Source of the DNA: Pipra filicauda
Taxonomy: Eukaryota; Chordata; Aves; Passeriformes; Pipridae
Assembly: GCF_003945595.2 (NCBI RefSeq)
Contig: NW_024104318.1
Coordinates: 124,001-188,000 of the forward strand
Direction of reading: 5' to 3'
DNA: 64,000 nt
A program made the translations under genes and the position numbers. Positions 10,983 through 24,161 of the stretch are shown here, one piece after another (position 1 is the stretch's first letter; every line of letters begins with the position of its first letter). The notes below the pieces were generated by a model. It was not told where the DNA came from and made no database searches. It saw only the letters and a program-made list of their open reading frames with translations.

Positions 10983-13900
10983 GCATAAAGTCTTTTACTC
11001 AACTATTTCAAAACGTTTTACAGGCATTAATGGAGCAAAATCAAATGACAGACGTTGGTAAACTGGATGACTCGGTTAAGATTTTATCTAAAGTAGCAGC
11101 AAAAACAAGGACAAAATCCAAGTGTCCTAAGTCCACTCCAGCCAACTTAACACATGACATATTCCACTATCCTATTGCTAGAGACAACTTATACAGGATA
11201 ACTCTCCCATCTTCAAAAGGTGTCATTTGATTATCATTTGATAGAGTGATATTAAAGATGATGAAAAGTGCGTATGAAAACATCCTTAGAAAAATTCCTA
11301 GATGTGAGGAAGTGGAACTGTTAAAATCTGAGCTTACCTCATTTTAATCAGCTACTGAAAGGAAAAAAAACCCACACCAGATGTAGAAAGCAGCTTTTGT
11401 CTTGGCAGTGCTGCCTATTTTCTTATGCTAAAACACAAGCATAGTCAGAAACTGTCTTTCAGAGAAGAAATGCATAATAACTGTAGCAAGAGGAAAAGCT
11501 ATGCATGTCATCTAAAAAAAAAAGGAAAAAGAGGAAAAAAAGAGAAATTATAGGGAAAAATAAGACAATGACATAACAGCACAAGGGAGAAGAGGGTCTA
11601 TTTTTCCTTAGTCGAACTAGGCTTCATTTCACAAAAAACACATTACCCTGCATAATATCAATAAACCTTTTAGTCTGAACTGATACAATCAGTCTGTCAT
11701 TCGTCTATACCTGATGACATTTCTCTTCATATACAGCAATGATATTTTATGAGGCTCTGTGGTTTTCCAGTAACTAACTGGGACAGGTCCCTGCAAGGCC
11801 CCTTTTATTGCAACATGTATGTAAATGCCACACAAGAGAAACCATTTAAAACACAAAATTCCATCTTCTCTCTCTGCTTTGAAGATCAGTCTTAAGGCTG
11901 ATTAACAAGAGCTGTATTTCCTGATTTGTATTCTGAAAGCACTGAGGAGAAATTGAAGACTTGGATGGTATTCACGCAAATGAAGTTATATTTGCAAGAC
12001 CTGCCATTTTCTCTGTCATGGAATGTTTGACAAAAGGACAGTTATTATTTTACAGGCTTTTCAAGCCACCACCGCCAAGTTATAAATGATAATTTTCAAT
12101 ATTTAGCTCCTGGTGTTAAGATGATGTTTACACCAAGGGATAGACAAGGACACAGGAAAAAACAATTCTAACTGATCACAGACAAGGGCCCTGCTGTCCG
12201 TGGAAACCTCCTTTGCCACAGTTTCTCGCTCTAGAACTTAAACGGTCGTACTGATATTCTAGGTAAATCATAGCCTACTGAGAAGGAGGGTACTAGAATT
12301 AGATGTTAATACATTATAGCATCTAAAACTAAGCATACAATGGATCTTTAAATCTTGGGGGCAGGAAAACCAAATTTACAATGCTTGCTATTAGTGATAG
12401 CAAAATACATCTATTTTATAATTTAATAAAAGGTTTTAGATTTAGATGAAGATCTACAGAATTCTCTCACTGTTTAAGAAGGAAAAATAAATGATAGCTG
12501 ACCATAGTATTTTTACAGTCCACTAAAGTGCAAAAATAAGCTACACTCAAATAAGACATCACTTAAAATTATAGGTAGTGTAAATATCTTTAAACTCCTT
12601 CCAGTTTAGATAGTTGCCACCCTATAATTAAAAATTATACCATATACATATATTAATCATTGTATTAGCTATGACTATTGATAGATATACCAAGTACTCA
12701 GACAACCCAAGAAAGTATTTTCCTGTTCTCCCAGTAAGGGGACTATGATAAATTGGTTTGGCAAGCAGCTTGAACTTCAAGATAACTAAAAATAAAGATA
12801 CTCATTTATTGAAAGTACTAGTTATTTGGTATTATTTATGTTAGTAAGAGTTGAGGATATCTGGTCCAAATGTGATCTGCATTAGGATATGGGACAGAGC
12901 CAAGAGCTGCTGGGGTGAAGTAAAGATTAGTCAGCTTACCTCCTGTTCCCAGAAAAGCACAAATAAACAAATAATGAAAAATTATTTATAAGCCATTAGA
13001 TGAACACAAAACCCAAAGATTAGTAACAGTTAACACAAGCCAATCTTAATTCCTTCTTCGATAGAGATAGAAACCGATAAGTTAGGAACAGTATGGTAAA
13101 TACTACATTCCATCCTTACAATACTTTCAGTGCTGCTTCTTGAAAAGGAGTTTAGGAAACATGGACTAGAAAAGAAATTATGAAAATATATCTGCCAAGC
13201 TGCATCAAGTGAGAGTAATTTGTATCAAAATTTATCAACTGGAGTTGTTCATGCATCTGTCCTGGATCTAGTACAACTTAATATTATCACAAAAGGATTA
13301 AAGGCATACGTTTGATGCACTAACTGTAATCTGTAAACTATGTTTTAAAATCTAATCATTTCTTTCTCATTATTTTCAAAATCTCACTGGGGCAGATAAG
13401 ACAATTCAACCCTGTGAATGCTACCATTACCCTCTCTCCCTAAAAAGGTCACAGAAATGTAACTTGCTTTTAACAGGAGAAAAGATAGGTCAATAGCAGG
13501 TGCTTTCCAAAAGTGTAATTATAGGAAGGCAAAAAAATACCGGTAACTAACAGAAATTATATGGGGTATGTAGCAAACATCTTATACTATAGAATTGTGA
13601 TTCTTTATTCACTTGTTGGCTGATTCGGTCATTCATCTTCAGAACTGCACGTCTACGTAAGGGGCTTCTGATTGCCTTGATGGCCCTTTGGAATGTTCCA
13701 AGGACATTTTAGGTGTTGCCTGTCTGATTGTAATTAACTGCACAGAAAGAAGAAAGAGCAAAGACAAACCTCTTTGGCTATCTGTTGCACAGAAGAGAGC
13801 GGAAAGTGAAGTGAATCAGTGCTCCACAGGCTTTTATCTGGTCAGCTCTTCCTGCTGCAGGCCACGGGGTTGAAAAGCTTGCCACAAATTGAACTGCCTT

Positions 13901-14565
13901 GCAGGAAGGTTTGAGGGCTCTTTTCCCTCCTTCAGCCTTTGGGATCATAAAAGGTGTAACAAAACTGCCACGTATTAACCTCAGAGACAGGCACTTAAGC
14001 AGCCCTGCTTAGTTAAAGGACAGATCTATTGAACAATTCTGTGTACACTTAAAAGTCTAAAATCTTCAGTCATCTTTTATTGTCAGTCTGACATGATTTT
14101 TGACCAAATAATACTTTGTTCCCCAAACTCTTATGATACACCGCAAAATCTGTGTTGAGTTTATTGAACAACATTAAATATTTCAGCTATTTCGTATATT
14201 TCATATATTAGTTTCATAGAGGTGTTTTCAAACAAAGAGATCAGGATCAGTTCCTTTGTTCCCATGCCATACCTCCAAAACAATTTCCTCTAGGAGAAGA
14301 TCTGACTATCTGCTGTCAGAGATGTGCTATAAGATGACTGACAAGCCTGAGACCTGTACTAGCCTGTCAGTCAGTGTGGAAATGCCACTTCAAAACCTCT
14401 GTCCTGGATATAATGGCAGTCTGTACCTACTCACAGGACTTTATAACAGTTACCACTGTGCTTCCTCCCACACTAGTCTGTGAACATTTACTGCTTTCAA
14501 CTCATTTCTTTTAAACACCCATTTAAAAATTTACTAATATATAAAGGAAAAAGTTAAGCTGCAGG
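10983..14565. other. AT-rich unique noncoding DNA
   Basis: Nothing codes recognisably. An A/G-rich patch occurs at 11,511-11,560. A somewhat less AT-rich stretch at 13,640-13,990 contains a homeodomain-type GATTGTAATTAACTG and could be regulatory, but there is no independent support from the sequence alone. Confidence 0.5.
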
Positions 14566-14627
14566 CAGACTAAGATAAATATCAAATAGGTATATAAACA
14601 CCAGACTAAGACTAGATATCAAATAGC
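14566..14627 (+). repeat. Short tandem duplication, 36-bp period
   Basis: A 24-25 bp segment starting CAGACTAAGA and ending ATATCAAATAG is present at 14,566-14,589 and 14,602-14,626. The copies differ by a few substitutions and one indel in the middle. It looks like an old local tandem duplication. Confidence 0.75.
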
Positions 14628-17600
14628 GTAGAAAATACTTTCCATTGTGCTGTGTTTTCTTTGCATACCCATCTACTGTGTCTTGGCCTGAGTTTGGATA
14701 ACAGAATGGAAGTCTATTTTCAAATAGACAAATATTTTCAAATATGTGAGTATATATTATAGATTTTTTAAAAAAATTACTGAGCATTTTATGCTTGTTA
14801 ATTAATTAGGAACTTCCTGAGCTCTCCTGCAATGCCTACTCATAACATAACTTCTGTTCACACGGTTCTCTTCCTTTTTTTCAAAATATTTGCTTTGCAA
14901 AGTTTTCAGAGTTTTACATCTGGAATCACACAAATTATGGCTTCTGTTTTTTCCCCACAGATGAACAAATGTAAAGTAGGGATTTATGTGGATCCAAAAT
15001 GAAAGAGGGAAGCAATCCTTTTAAGCATTTCAAACAGTAAACAAGCTTGGCTTTGGTGAAGGAAATTTGATGAGATTCAGGACAGGGCACAAACCATTTA
15101 CTTCTTTATTTCTGTTTGCTTGGCCTCTTATTCTTTCTTCTGTCCTTCTATTCTGACTTTCCTTGAGACAAGGCATGATTATGTGTCAGCACTGCAACAA
15201 CACTGCTGAACATTAAAAGGATTGTAAGCATGATAATGCAGATGATCGGAGATTACAAATGGAAGAACTTTCTTATACGATTAGAAAAAAAAATTATCAA
15301 AGAGGTATTTACCCATGTAATTAGTTTGTCCTATTTTCCTTTTTTTCCATTCAAGCCTGTGGGGTTGATTGGCACAGGGATTCATTATTACTCCCTTTCT
15401 GATAAAAGGCATCATACTACTTGAAGGCAACATAGTACAGTTGGTTTATACCAGGCGCAAAACTGATCTTTTAATTTGACATTTGCAGTGCTGTCCTTGT
15501 TATCACGTGTGAACAGTCTAAAGAAATCACATAGGCCTTGTGCTTTTCCTTTCTTATGTAAACTCCTTAAAAAGCTCATTTGGAAACTTAAAGACAGAAA
15601 TAGTGACAGACCTTACTTTTCAGACAGACTCAATTTAGTAATTAAAAACATACATTAAGTACAAACTTCACTATAAAATCATTAAGGGAAAACAACAGTT
15701 ACATAACTAACAACAAAACTTGCTATAAGGACGCAAATATTGTATTGGATAGATCTCCTTTTGGATCAGCACAATTTTTTTGTTACAATACATATAAAAT
15801 AAGCTACCTGCTTAATAGGAAAATCACAATCATATTGCAAGCCAAAGATCCCTGAAGTCCACGACTCTGCAGTGAATGCCCATGCAGAGTCCCAAAACCA
15901 CAGATCTCTTCTGTGTATCTTTCTGCCTTCCAAAGGTCAGTTCCTCACGGGTTTCGTAATCTACGTCATCCACTCATATTTTTCTATTTAGCAGCTAGCT
16001 ATGAACCTTTCTTCTAAATTCTGTAGATATTGACAGCATCACATGCACTGGGTTACACAACATAATTCCTACACACTATGTGGGGGAAAAAAACCAACTT
16101 ACTTTAGTCACATTAAACCTGAGTGCCTTTGGTTCTGATACTGAGGGAAATAGCACATAATCATTCTCTAATCACCCCTTCAAGGTTTGACTAAGATCTC
16201 ATGTAGTCTCCGTTCTGTCACTTCTTTTCAAGCTCAAAGGTCTTAGTCTCCCCCTGTAGAAAAACTTTTGTTTTTCTACCTCACCCTTTTCAACCCTTCT
16301 CTGTCAAGTGTACTGTTTCTTCAGACATTTTATTCTTTCTTTGTTGGGAAGATTAAAGCTGAAAGAGAATTCAGAAAATGCACGGACCTTTTAATGATAT
16401 AATCTGGTGGTGGGGTTTTCCTGAAGCATTTGACTCAATAACATTAACATCGTAATCATTCTATTTGGCCTTTGACAACTTCAGAGCAATGAGCTGATGT
16501 TTTCAGTAAACTGTTGGTAAGAGACAAGTCTAAACTGTGGGACCAAAAGAAGCACTTCATAGTTCCAAGGGGTTGGTGAGAATTCTCACCAGCTATGCAC
16601 AAAAACAAGGCAACCACCTTTACCTCTCAAAATAAATGTTCTTAAACAGGTAAAATAGAGAAACTGTGCTCCAGTAAGTCCTTTACTCCGTACTCCTGAA
16701 GAACCAGAGCCTTAGGTACAATATGAAGAAGAGCTATCCCATAATTAATATGGAAACAGATATCCACCAGCACTTCTGTGAGTATGAATTGTTTTATATA
16801 CCTGTACATATACACACAGAGAAGGTTATTTTTTCACCTGAACACGTTTATTTGCTCTTAGCAAAATTAACTTCATCATTCATTTTTTTGACTCTGTCAC
16901 AGTATTAGGATCCTTCAGATCTGGCCCCAAACACATTTTCATCCTAATAAGCAATATTATTTGAAGTGTGAGTTCCATAGTTTTTAGCACAGATTATAAT
17001 CCTCTCAAAAATATGGAGGAAAACCAAGGCAATGATCCAGCAAACAGATCTACAGAATAAATACAATCAACTCTGTATGTACACAAAAATATGCCTAAGT
17101 TGATGTAATTTTGCGATCTACTATTAAAAACTACTGCTTGAATAACACAGTACATGGGTTCTTTACATTAGATATTATTAATTTGACATATTTACCTATT
17201 TTTATCCAGATGAAAGAATCAATCTACACTTTCAGATAATATTACTTGAGAGTATTGACATTAAGTAAAATTAAAATAACTGTCAAATAGGGAAACTGAG
17301 GCAATCAACCAAGGGAAATAGGAGTTAGGGAATCTTTTCCCAATAGGCTCACAGATTTTCCTCTCATGGGATGACTTTGTATACACATGCCACAATTTCT
17401 AATCTAGTCAACTCTACATCAAGCTCTGTGCTAAGCATATCTACTAGAAATACATCCAGCATCTATTGGAAGATTGTAAGAAGCAGACACCCACTACAGC
17501 TGTAGGTACACTGTTCTACTGATAAATTGCTCTCACTTTTAAAAGCTTACATCTATTCTAAAACTTATTTATCTTGCCTCAGCTTCTAGCCACTACTATG

Positions 17601-20600
17601 CCTTTTTGTACCAGATTAAATAAAGAGTTAGGAGGAGAAGACAATGCACAGAGAGATTCCAAGAAAGCTAACAGGAAAAAGTAAATAACTAGGCAGACTA
17701 TTTATTTCGCTTTGCAGCTCTTATTTCCAGGCTTTCCTCTAAATTTTCATAATTGAAAAAAACACTACACACTCAGCTACCTTCACACAGTCCCAAAACC
17801 TACTGAAAAAACTTCTACATTTATTTTCCAGCTGTATTTCTGCTTGTGTTCAATACACTGCTTCCCAGTTCTTAAAAGAGGAATCACAAGAAAGAGGACC
17901 TAAATATTTCTGGTGGAGCGACCTAACACAGATCAGCACCTAGTCCTGTTCATTGGCTACTGTGTGCTGCTGTCTTTTGCTCATTCCCCTGAGTAACCTT
18001 TACTTGAGTTAAAACAGTGTCTCCCACTCAGATCGAGTACATTTAAGGACCCAGCTCTGACTCCATTGCTGTGCTCTGAAAATCTCCCACATTAAACTTG
18101 TTGTTCCACACCAGCCAAACAACAATGCCAGAGCTACAGTTTGAGAGATATCGAAATTCTGAGGAAGAAAACAACCACAAATTTGCTAGCTTGTCAAAAT
18201 AAATTGCTACAGTGATAGTATAACACAGCCTATGCCCATCTACAAATATGTCTGTTGCTATCTTTTGTGCTTCAGACATTCATGAATTACTGGGATCTTG
18301 CTTGCATTACTGAGTTTAATTTGTTTGCTGCCTGACAGGTTAGGAATGGCAGTTCACTGCTATGAACTGAGCCCTTTAGATCTGCACTAGGAAGTGAAAT
18401 GACAAAGCACTAGCTGAAGTCATGCAAGGAGGTGACTGGAGGAGACTACCCCAGTGACAAATCAAAGTAGCAGTGGTGAAAGAAGCATGGGGGAGACCGC
18501 AGGAGCGAACAGTTCACTTGTCACTTCTGTACTAAATAACACGACCTTTACAACCCCATGTGTGTTCTCTTCAGAAAACAGAAAGAAACAGCTGAGGAAC
18601 TCTACCAGTAGATTTCTGCCAGTTTTGGATGCCAGAAGAATCGTACAACCAGAAGGAATTTGGTAAATGATGCATAACTTAGGTCTATACGATACAGTGC
18701 AATATTCCAAGCTGCCGATGAGAGAATTTAGGTGTCGGGATCTGTATTTGTGCACTGCTGTGGCTCAGTCAAATTAACTATACTTAACAGTGATAGAGTA
18801 CTGCACCAAAAAAAACCATACTAGTATTCAAGAGCTAATTCGTGTATCTTGACACTGCATTATTTTGTAGCATACCAATATAAACACAGAGCTTGTAATA
18901 ACAAACCACAAACAAACAAACAAAGAAGCCAAACAAAAACACCCAAACAAACCACCACAAGATAAAGTGCAATACTGAAACACTAACATATAAGAAAATG
19001 TCACAGTGTGTTCTACCAAGGACCAGAGAAATAATTCTGCATGCACTGAAGAGCGCTGAACTCAGAAGCAGCACCTCAGTACATTTTCTGACAAGAATGA
19101 ATCACAATACAGCTTTTGAGTCTGCAATAACCAAGTGCGCATTGTTTTTAAAATTCATTAAGAAACATCTGATGTATTAAAAATCTCCATGGTAGCTTCT
19201 GAACAGGTTGCAAATTAACATGCTCCAACAACTGAGCTCCCTACCAATCTGGATTCTTCATTGACTGGTTGAATTGTTAAAAGCTAAAGTTATATTCTAC
19301 CTTCATTTTCCAATTATTCTAATAGCTATTTCTGATCTCTTACTTCTCTGACACAAATGGAGTAGTACTGTTATACCTGTCATTCTCCAGACAACCAATG
19401 GAACCTATTTAAGTGCATAAATACATGCACTATGTCTGTATATACACATGCACTTAATAAATATATGTATGTTTTATTAGCACATTTCCAAGGTCTCCCA
19501 GAAGCATTCAAAAGTCAAGAACCAACTTTGATACTATGAGATTGCAGATACTTATAACTGAGTGAAATTTCAGGATAGGGGTTAGAGAGTACCAGAAGTT
19601 CACACAGCAAAATGTAGATGCTACACTATGGTTTTGCCCAGAAGGAATACAGAAATCTTCAAAAAAGAACCAACAAGCAATTAACATAAGAAAAAAGGAA
19701 AAGACACACAATAGTTATTAGAAATAGCTGCACAGCTATGAGATATTCCAAAAGGACTTTGACAAGGCAAAGACTCCAAACAGAAAATATGAGCCTAAAC
19801 AGTTAATATTTGGTAAAGCTGTAAGCATCTGAAGACAAAAACCTACAATGGGAAGTGTCAGGCATCTTATTAGGCAGCAACGTAAGTACTACCTATAATA
19901 AATGAGGGAGGGACAGAAAAAGAGAGTATAAACAAATTAACTATAGCCTAGAAACCTCAAACAAGTGTCTCACTTTGCTGGAAATAAGATTTTTCTTACT
20001 AACAAGTGCAGGATTTTTGTATGACATATTGAGAAGTATATTTCTTTGCAATGCTGGTCTATCTCAGAGGTATCATAAGTATAGAACCATGTAATGTGGC
20101 TGTTACTATGGAAACAACTCCTTTTCTAAGGAAAATCAGAAGGTATAAGTCAAGTGAAATCCCACATAATTTCTTGTGACATAGTTTGGACACATTGTTA
20201 AACTGCACCCTTAACTTATTGCATACCCATCTCTGTCAATTCTTTCCTAGTTCAACATGTTTCACGTAGAATCAAGCAATACTAATTTTTTCCCACATTA
20301 ATTGAAGTAATATATCCTGGGTATGCAGCACAAATTTCTTCACCTCAGCAGTAAATGCAGAACAGACTAAGATGGGCTCTGAGGATCTCTCTGCTAAAAG
20401 ATGTGCCTTGTTCACACAAGAATCTGTCTCATCAGGGCATAGCTTTCCACCTTCCATGCTAATCAAAGAAAAATGGCCAAAATAAAACACGGTGCCAATT
20501 ATATGGCAATTTATTTATTCGCTTTCCACAAATAAAAATAATTCTCTACAGTTAGACAACTCACTAAGCACAAGAACACTCAGGAAAACAGAAAACAAAC

Positions 20601-22433
20601 ATTTACAGAATCAGTTGCTGAGGTTTACTGTCACAAATTCCTCTCTCTCCTAAATGTTTAAGGATGTTACCTACTAATAATCCCTTGACTCTTACTTTGT
20701 CCCCTCTAAGTACTAAGGTTCAAATATCCACAGTCTCTCCAAAGAAACCCTGATAATTAACAGTGAACAAAAGCTATAATGTTTAACCTCTGTTTCAGCA
20801 ACATTACCTGAGCCTGGTCTACAGACTACCAAATATTCTCCCTTATTCAATTTATCAACTATCCATTTCCAAACCCAGTTTTTCTCTCCTAATGTCAGTG
20901 CCATTACAGAGCCCAGTGCAGATCTGCCCTTCATTGCCTACATTCAGTTAAAGAACAGGCTCTGAGGACCTTACCATCACAATTCCTGCAAAAAATTTTG
21001 ATTTTACAAACCCTAATAGCATTTTTTTTTAACCACAAGCACATAAAGGCTTTGCACCCAAAAGATGAAGATTTGGGGTGAGATGACGCAATGCTTGACA
21101 CAAAGAAGTAAAACAAATTTCACGGAAATAAAAACAAACTACACTTGTTATGTGGTTCCAACATTAAAGTAATTAAAAGCAGTAGATAGGGGCCTGACCA
21201 CCTCGTTTCCTAATAGGTCTATGAACAGGCAACAATTACTTTGTATGAATGTGACAGGGGAAATTTAAACCTGAACTCTACCCACAGCCAATACATTTTA
21301 CATTAGCCTTTTATCTGATAAGAATGCCACCTCATCCAATGCCTCTGTTATCCAGAAAGGGAAAAGATTAAGAAATTATAGGGAATTTCAAACCCATTGC
21401 TGTCTCTCTATATGAAAAACAAAACATGAGCATTGCCTCTTTTCTGAATACTTTTCCTCAGTGTAAAGGTTATGCTCAGTCAACTGGGAGACAGACTTTG
21501 CTCACATGGCTTTGGGGACCAGTTGCAGTGTCCAGAATCTGTTACTGCTCAGTATCTGGAAAGCTGCTTGCAGTAAATCAGCATATTAAGGGGAAAAATA
21601 AAAAAAGAAAAAGAAAATGGTTGAAAAAATTTGAATAATACATAAGTTGAAAGACATTGTCACCTGCTAGAAACTCTGCACAAACAGAAAAAGGGCCTTC
21701 AGTAATTCATCAAATAAGCTGTTAACCATGAATTATTCACTTAGTTTTACTACTAAGGCTTCCATGTGCTTCAAGTCACACAAGTGTGATAGGGAGATAG
21801 CAACCTGGGAATCAGGGTTGTGAAGGTCTTGCCTGCTCTTATATTTTCCAAGAGAGGAAATGAATTTAGAATAATTATATTTTTCTATTTTTATCTTGAC
21901 TATTAATCTCTTGGTTGGATTACTGAGGGGTGCAGTATCTCTGCTTTGCCCTTTCAATGCCCATTTCCTCTAGAAGTCAATAAAGGGAATTCTTCCTTTC
22001 AGTTATATTTTTCCTCTTTGTGAATAGAGTCTCTAATGATCAGAGGAGTCTAGAAGTGAGCTAAAGAGCCTGTGGATCAGAAGACTTGTTTTCAGGACAG
22101 TACCCATATTCATGAAAGCAAGCAGTCCAAAGGGAAAAAGCTTCAAGAGAAGTTTGATGATAATACAATAAAGAAGGGAGAAAAGAAGTGAGAGCCACCT
22201 TAGGAACAGCATAAAATAATGATGAAGATGCAAGCAGCTTAAATGTAGAATCCCTTCTCCTTGAGTTATCATTTAAAAAAGAATGGGGCAGAAGTTCCTA
22301 AATACATCAAGATCATAGAGAAAAACTCAAACATGTTATTCTGATAAAAGACAAAGTGATGTTTCCAAGGTCTGTGGACAGTCCAGAAAAAAAAAATCTA
22401 TGAGAAAAAAAAAAAAAGTCCTTCCTTAGTCCC
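14628..22433. other. AT-rich unique noncoding DNA
   Basis: About 7.8 kb with no exon, RNA gene or clear transposon recognised. A short phrase near 17,280-17,320 (AAATAGGGAAACTGAGGCAA) resembles part of a MIR element but is too short to call. An A/C-rich low-complexity tract lies at 18,901-18,960. Open frames are short and unremarkable. Confidence 0.55.
18901..18960 (+). repeat. (AAAC)-type A/C-rich low-complexity tract
   Basis: Almost no G or T occurs over 60 bases, with repeated AAAC and AACC words. On the minus strand this is a GTTT/GGTTT-rich tract of the same kind as the larger one at 36,632-36,778. Confidence 0.8.
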
Positions 22434-22440
22434 TATAAAA

Positions 22441-22488
22441 GTCTTCCTACAGAAGACTGCAAAAATCAGCCTTTGTTCATGAACAAAG
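22441..22488. repeat. Two adjacent inverted repeats, one an 18-bp perfect palindrome
   Basis: GTCTTC-CTACA-GAAGAC (22,441-22,457) is a 6-bp-arm inverted repeat. It is followed at 22,471-22,488 by CTTTGTTCATGAACAAAG, a perfect 18-bp palindrome. Its arms CTTTGTT/AACAAAG match the core of SOX and TCF/LEF HMG-box sites, separated by CATG. A TATAAAAG lies just upstream at 22,434-22,441 and a splice-donor-like GCAG|GTAAAT at 22,491-22,500, but I see no coding sequence to support a gene here. Confidence 0.6.
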
Positions 22489-22500
22489 CTGCAGGTAAAT

Positions 22501-24130
22501 GCAGTCTCACGACTGACAGCAGCCTAGTGACAAACAGACTTTACTCCCTTTAGTGAAGCATCAACTCTGTTTGTTGGAGCTCTAGAAAACAAGCTCAGTG
22601 AATCACACTGTGAGTGTCAAACCACCCTCATGGTTTGAACACAAACTCACTAATATCTATTTGGATTGTCCCAACTTGTGTCCTGTAGTTGTCCCCTCCC
22701 AAGAACTCTCCAAAGAGGTCTAAAAACTGAATGGAAATGGATACTGCCCTAAGCAGTGCATCACAAGTGAAGCATTGTAATAGGGTATTTTGGGGAAGAT
22801 GATGGAGGTCTGTCTGATAAGATGTTTTTTTTCCAAACAGTATTTTAGTTCCCATTTTACAATACTGCATATTACAGTATAACTTTAAGCTAGTAAAGAT
22901 GTATGCAGGATTTTTATTACTTAAGAGTTGTAAGGTTAATAGTAATGGGTAATGCCTATATATAACATGTCAATGAGGCTGTGATATAGCTTTAATAGCT
23001 TTAACCCATATTAGTTGTGATCTTCACAAAAAGAACCTCACCAGAAAAATAGTCAAACTAAGATCAGTATTGATTCTGGTCCCTGGAAAATGCACAGGCC
23101 ACGATAGTTTTAAATTATACATGTTTAAAGAAAACTTGCCCATACTGAGAGAGAGACAAATCTGGGGTCATATGAAACACCAACTCTGAACTAAGAGCAA
23201 ATATAACACCATTGGTGTATACAGTTAACTTTGATACCTATTCACTATAGAGCAAATATGTAGACTGATATACTGAGGAACACTGAATTCTGTGAACTAC
23301 ACTTTAATAGAAGAAAGAGTGCTTGAATTAACTGAACATGCACTAGGAGCTCAGATTAACATTTATTTCTTTTCATTTGTTTTGTCGACCATTTTTCTGA
23401 CAGCGGTTTTTAAATTCATGGTTTCCAGTTTATACACTTTCTTTTGATACACATACCTTCTACTAATACCAAAACTTCAAAGATAACAGTGCAAGTACCA
23501 CTGTATCATTTTGTCCAGAGGTATCTGCTTAAACTAGAAGGAGAGAAGTAGCAAGGACACAGAGTAGCAGAGTCAACCAAGGTGGACTGATTTCATGCAA
23601 TCACAGAAGTGGATCATGACTGAAAAGAGGGAATAACATTGAATGAATGTACATATCTGACACCAGATTTGTTTTCAATTTGTTCTTGAGCTGTTTTCCT
23701 AAAACCTATCCCTTGATGAGTAGTCTAACCCCTAAAACATACTGTTTTGCAATTCCTTTCTAGGTGTGGAGTAACTCCTCACTTATAGGAAGAATGTCCT
23801 GCGTATTTCAGGAGACATGTATACACACTTGCGCAGGTATAGTGTGTAGGTATCTATGTCCATGTGCACATAAGTCCTGACTAGAGAAATATAATACAAA
23901 TACATAAGCAAATTATAAATGTTAATTTACAACTAGTAAGATTTTTATTTATTCCATTTTTATTGTGTTAGAGAATGGTAACCATGCCTATCATGTTTAC
24001 TTACACAAAATGCCTATCGTCCTTACTACACAGAACTGTTACAGAGGAGTTATTAAATATATAACATTTTAAAATATCTCAAAGGCATTAAATAACTTTT
24101 AAACGTTCAAAGTACATATATCAGCTAACA
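22501..24130. other. AT-rich unique noncoding DNA
   Basis: No feature is supported. Open frames are short and lack similarity to known proteins. Confidence 0.55.
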
Positions 24131-24161
24131 TGTGTGTGTATATATATAAATATATATATAA
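24131..24161 (+). repeat. (TG)n(TA)n microsatellite
   Basis: A short TG run passes into TA repeats interrupted by AAA. It is an ordinary compound dinucleotide microsatellite. Confidence 0.9.

Noticed and set aside
17280..17340. MIR-like phrase AAATAGGGAAACTGAGGCAA
   Set aside because: Only about 20 bases fit and the rest of the element is missing.
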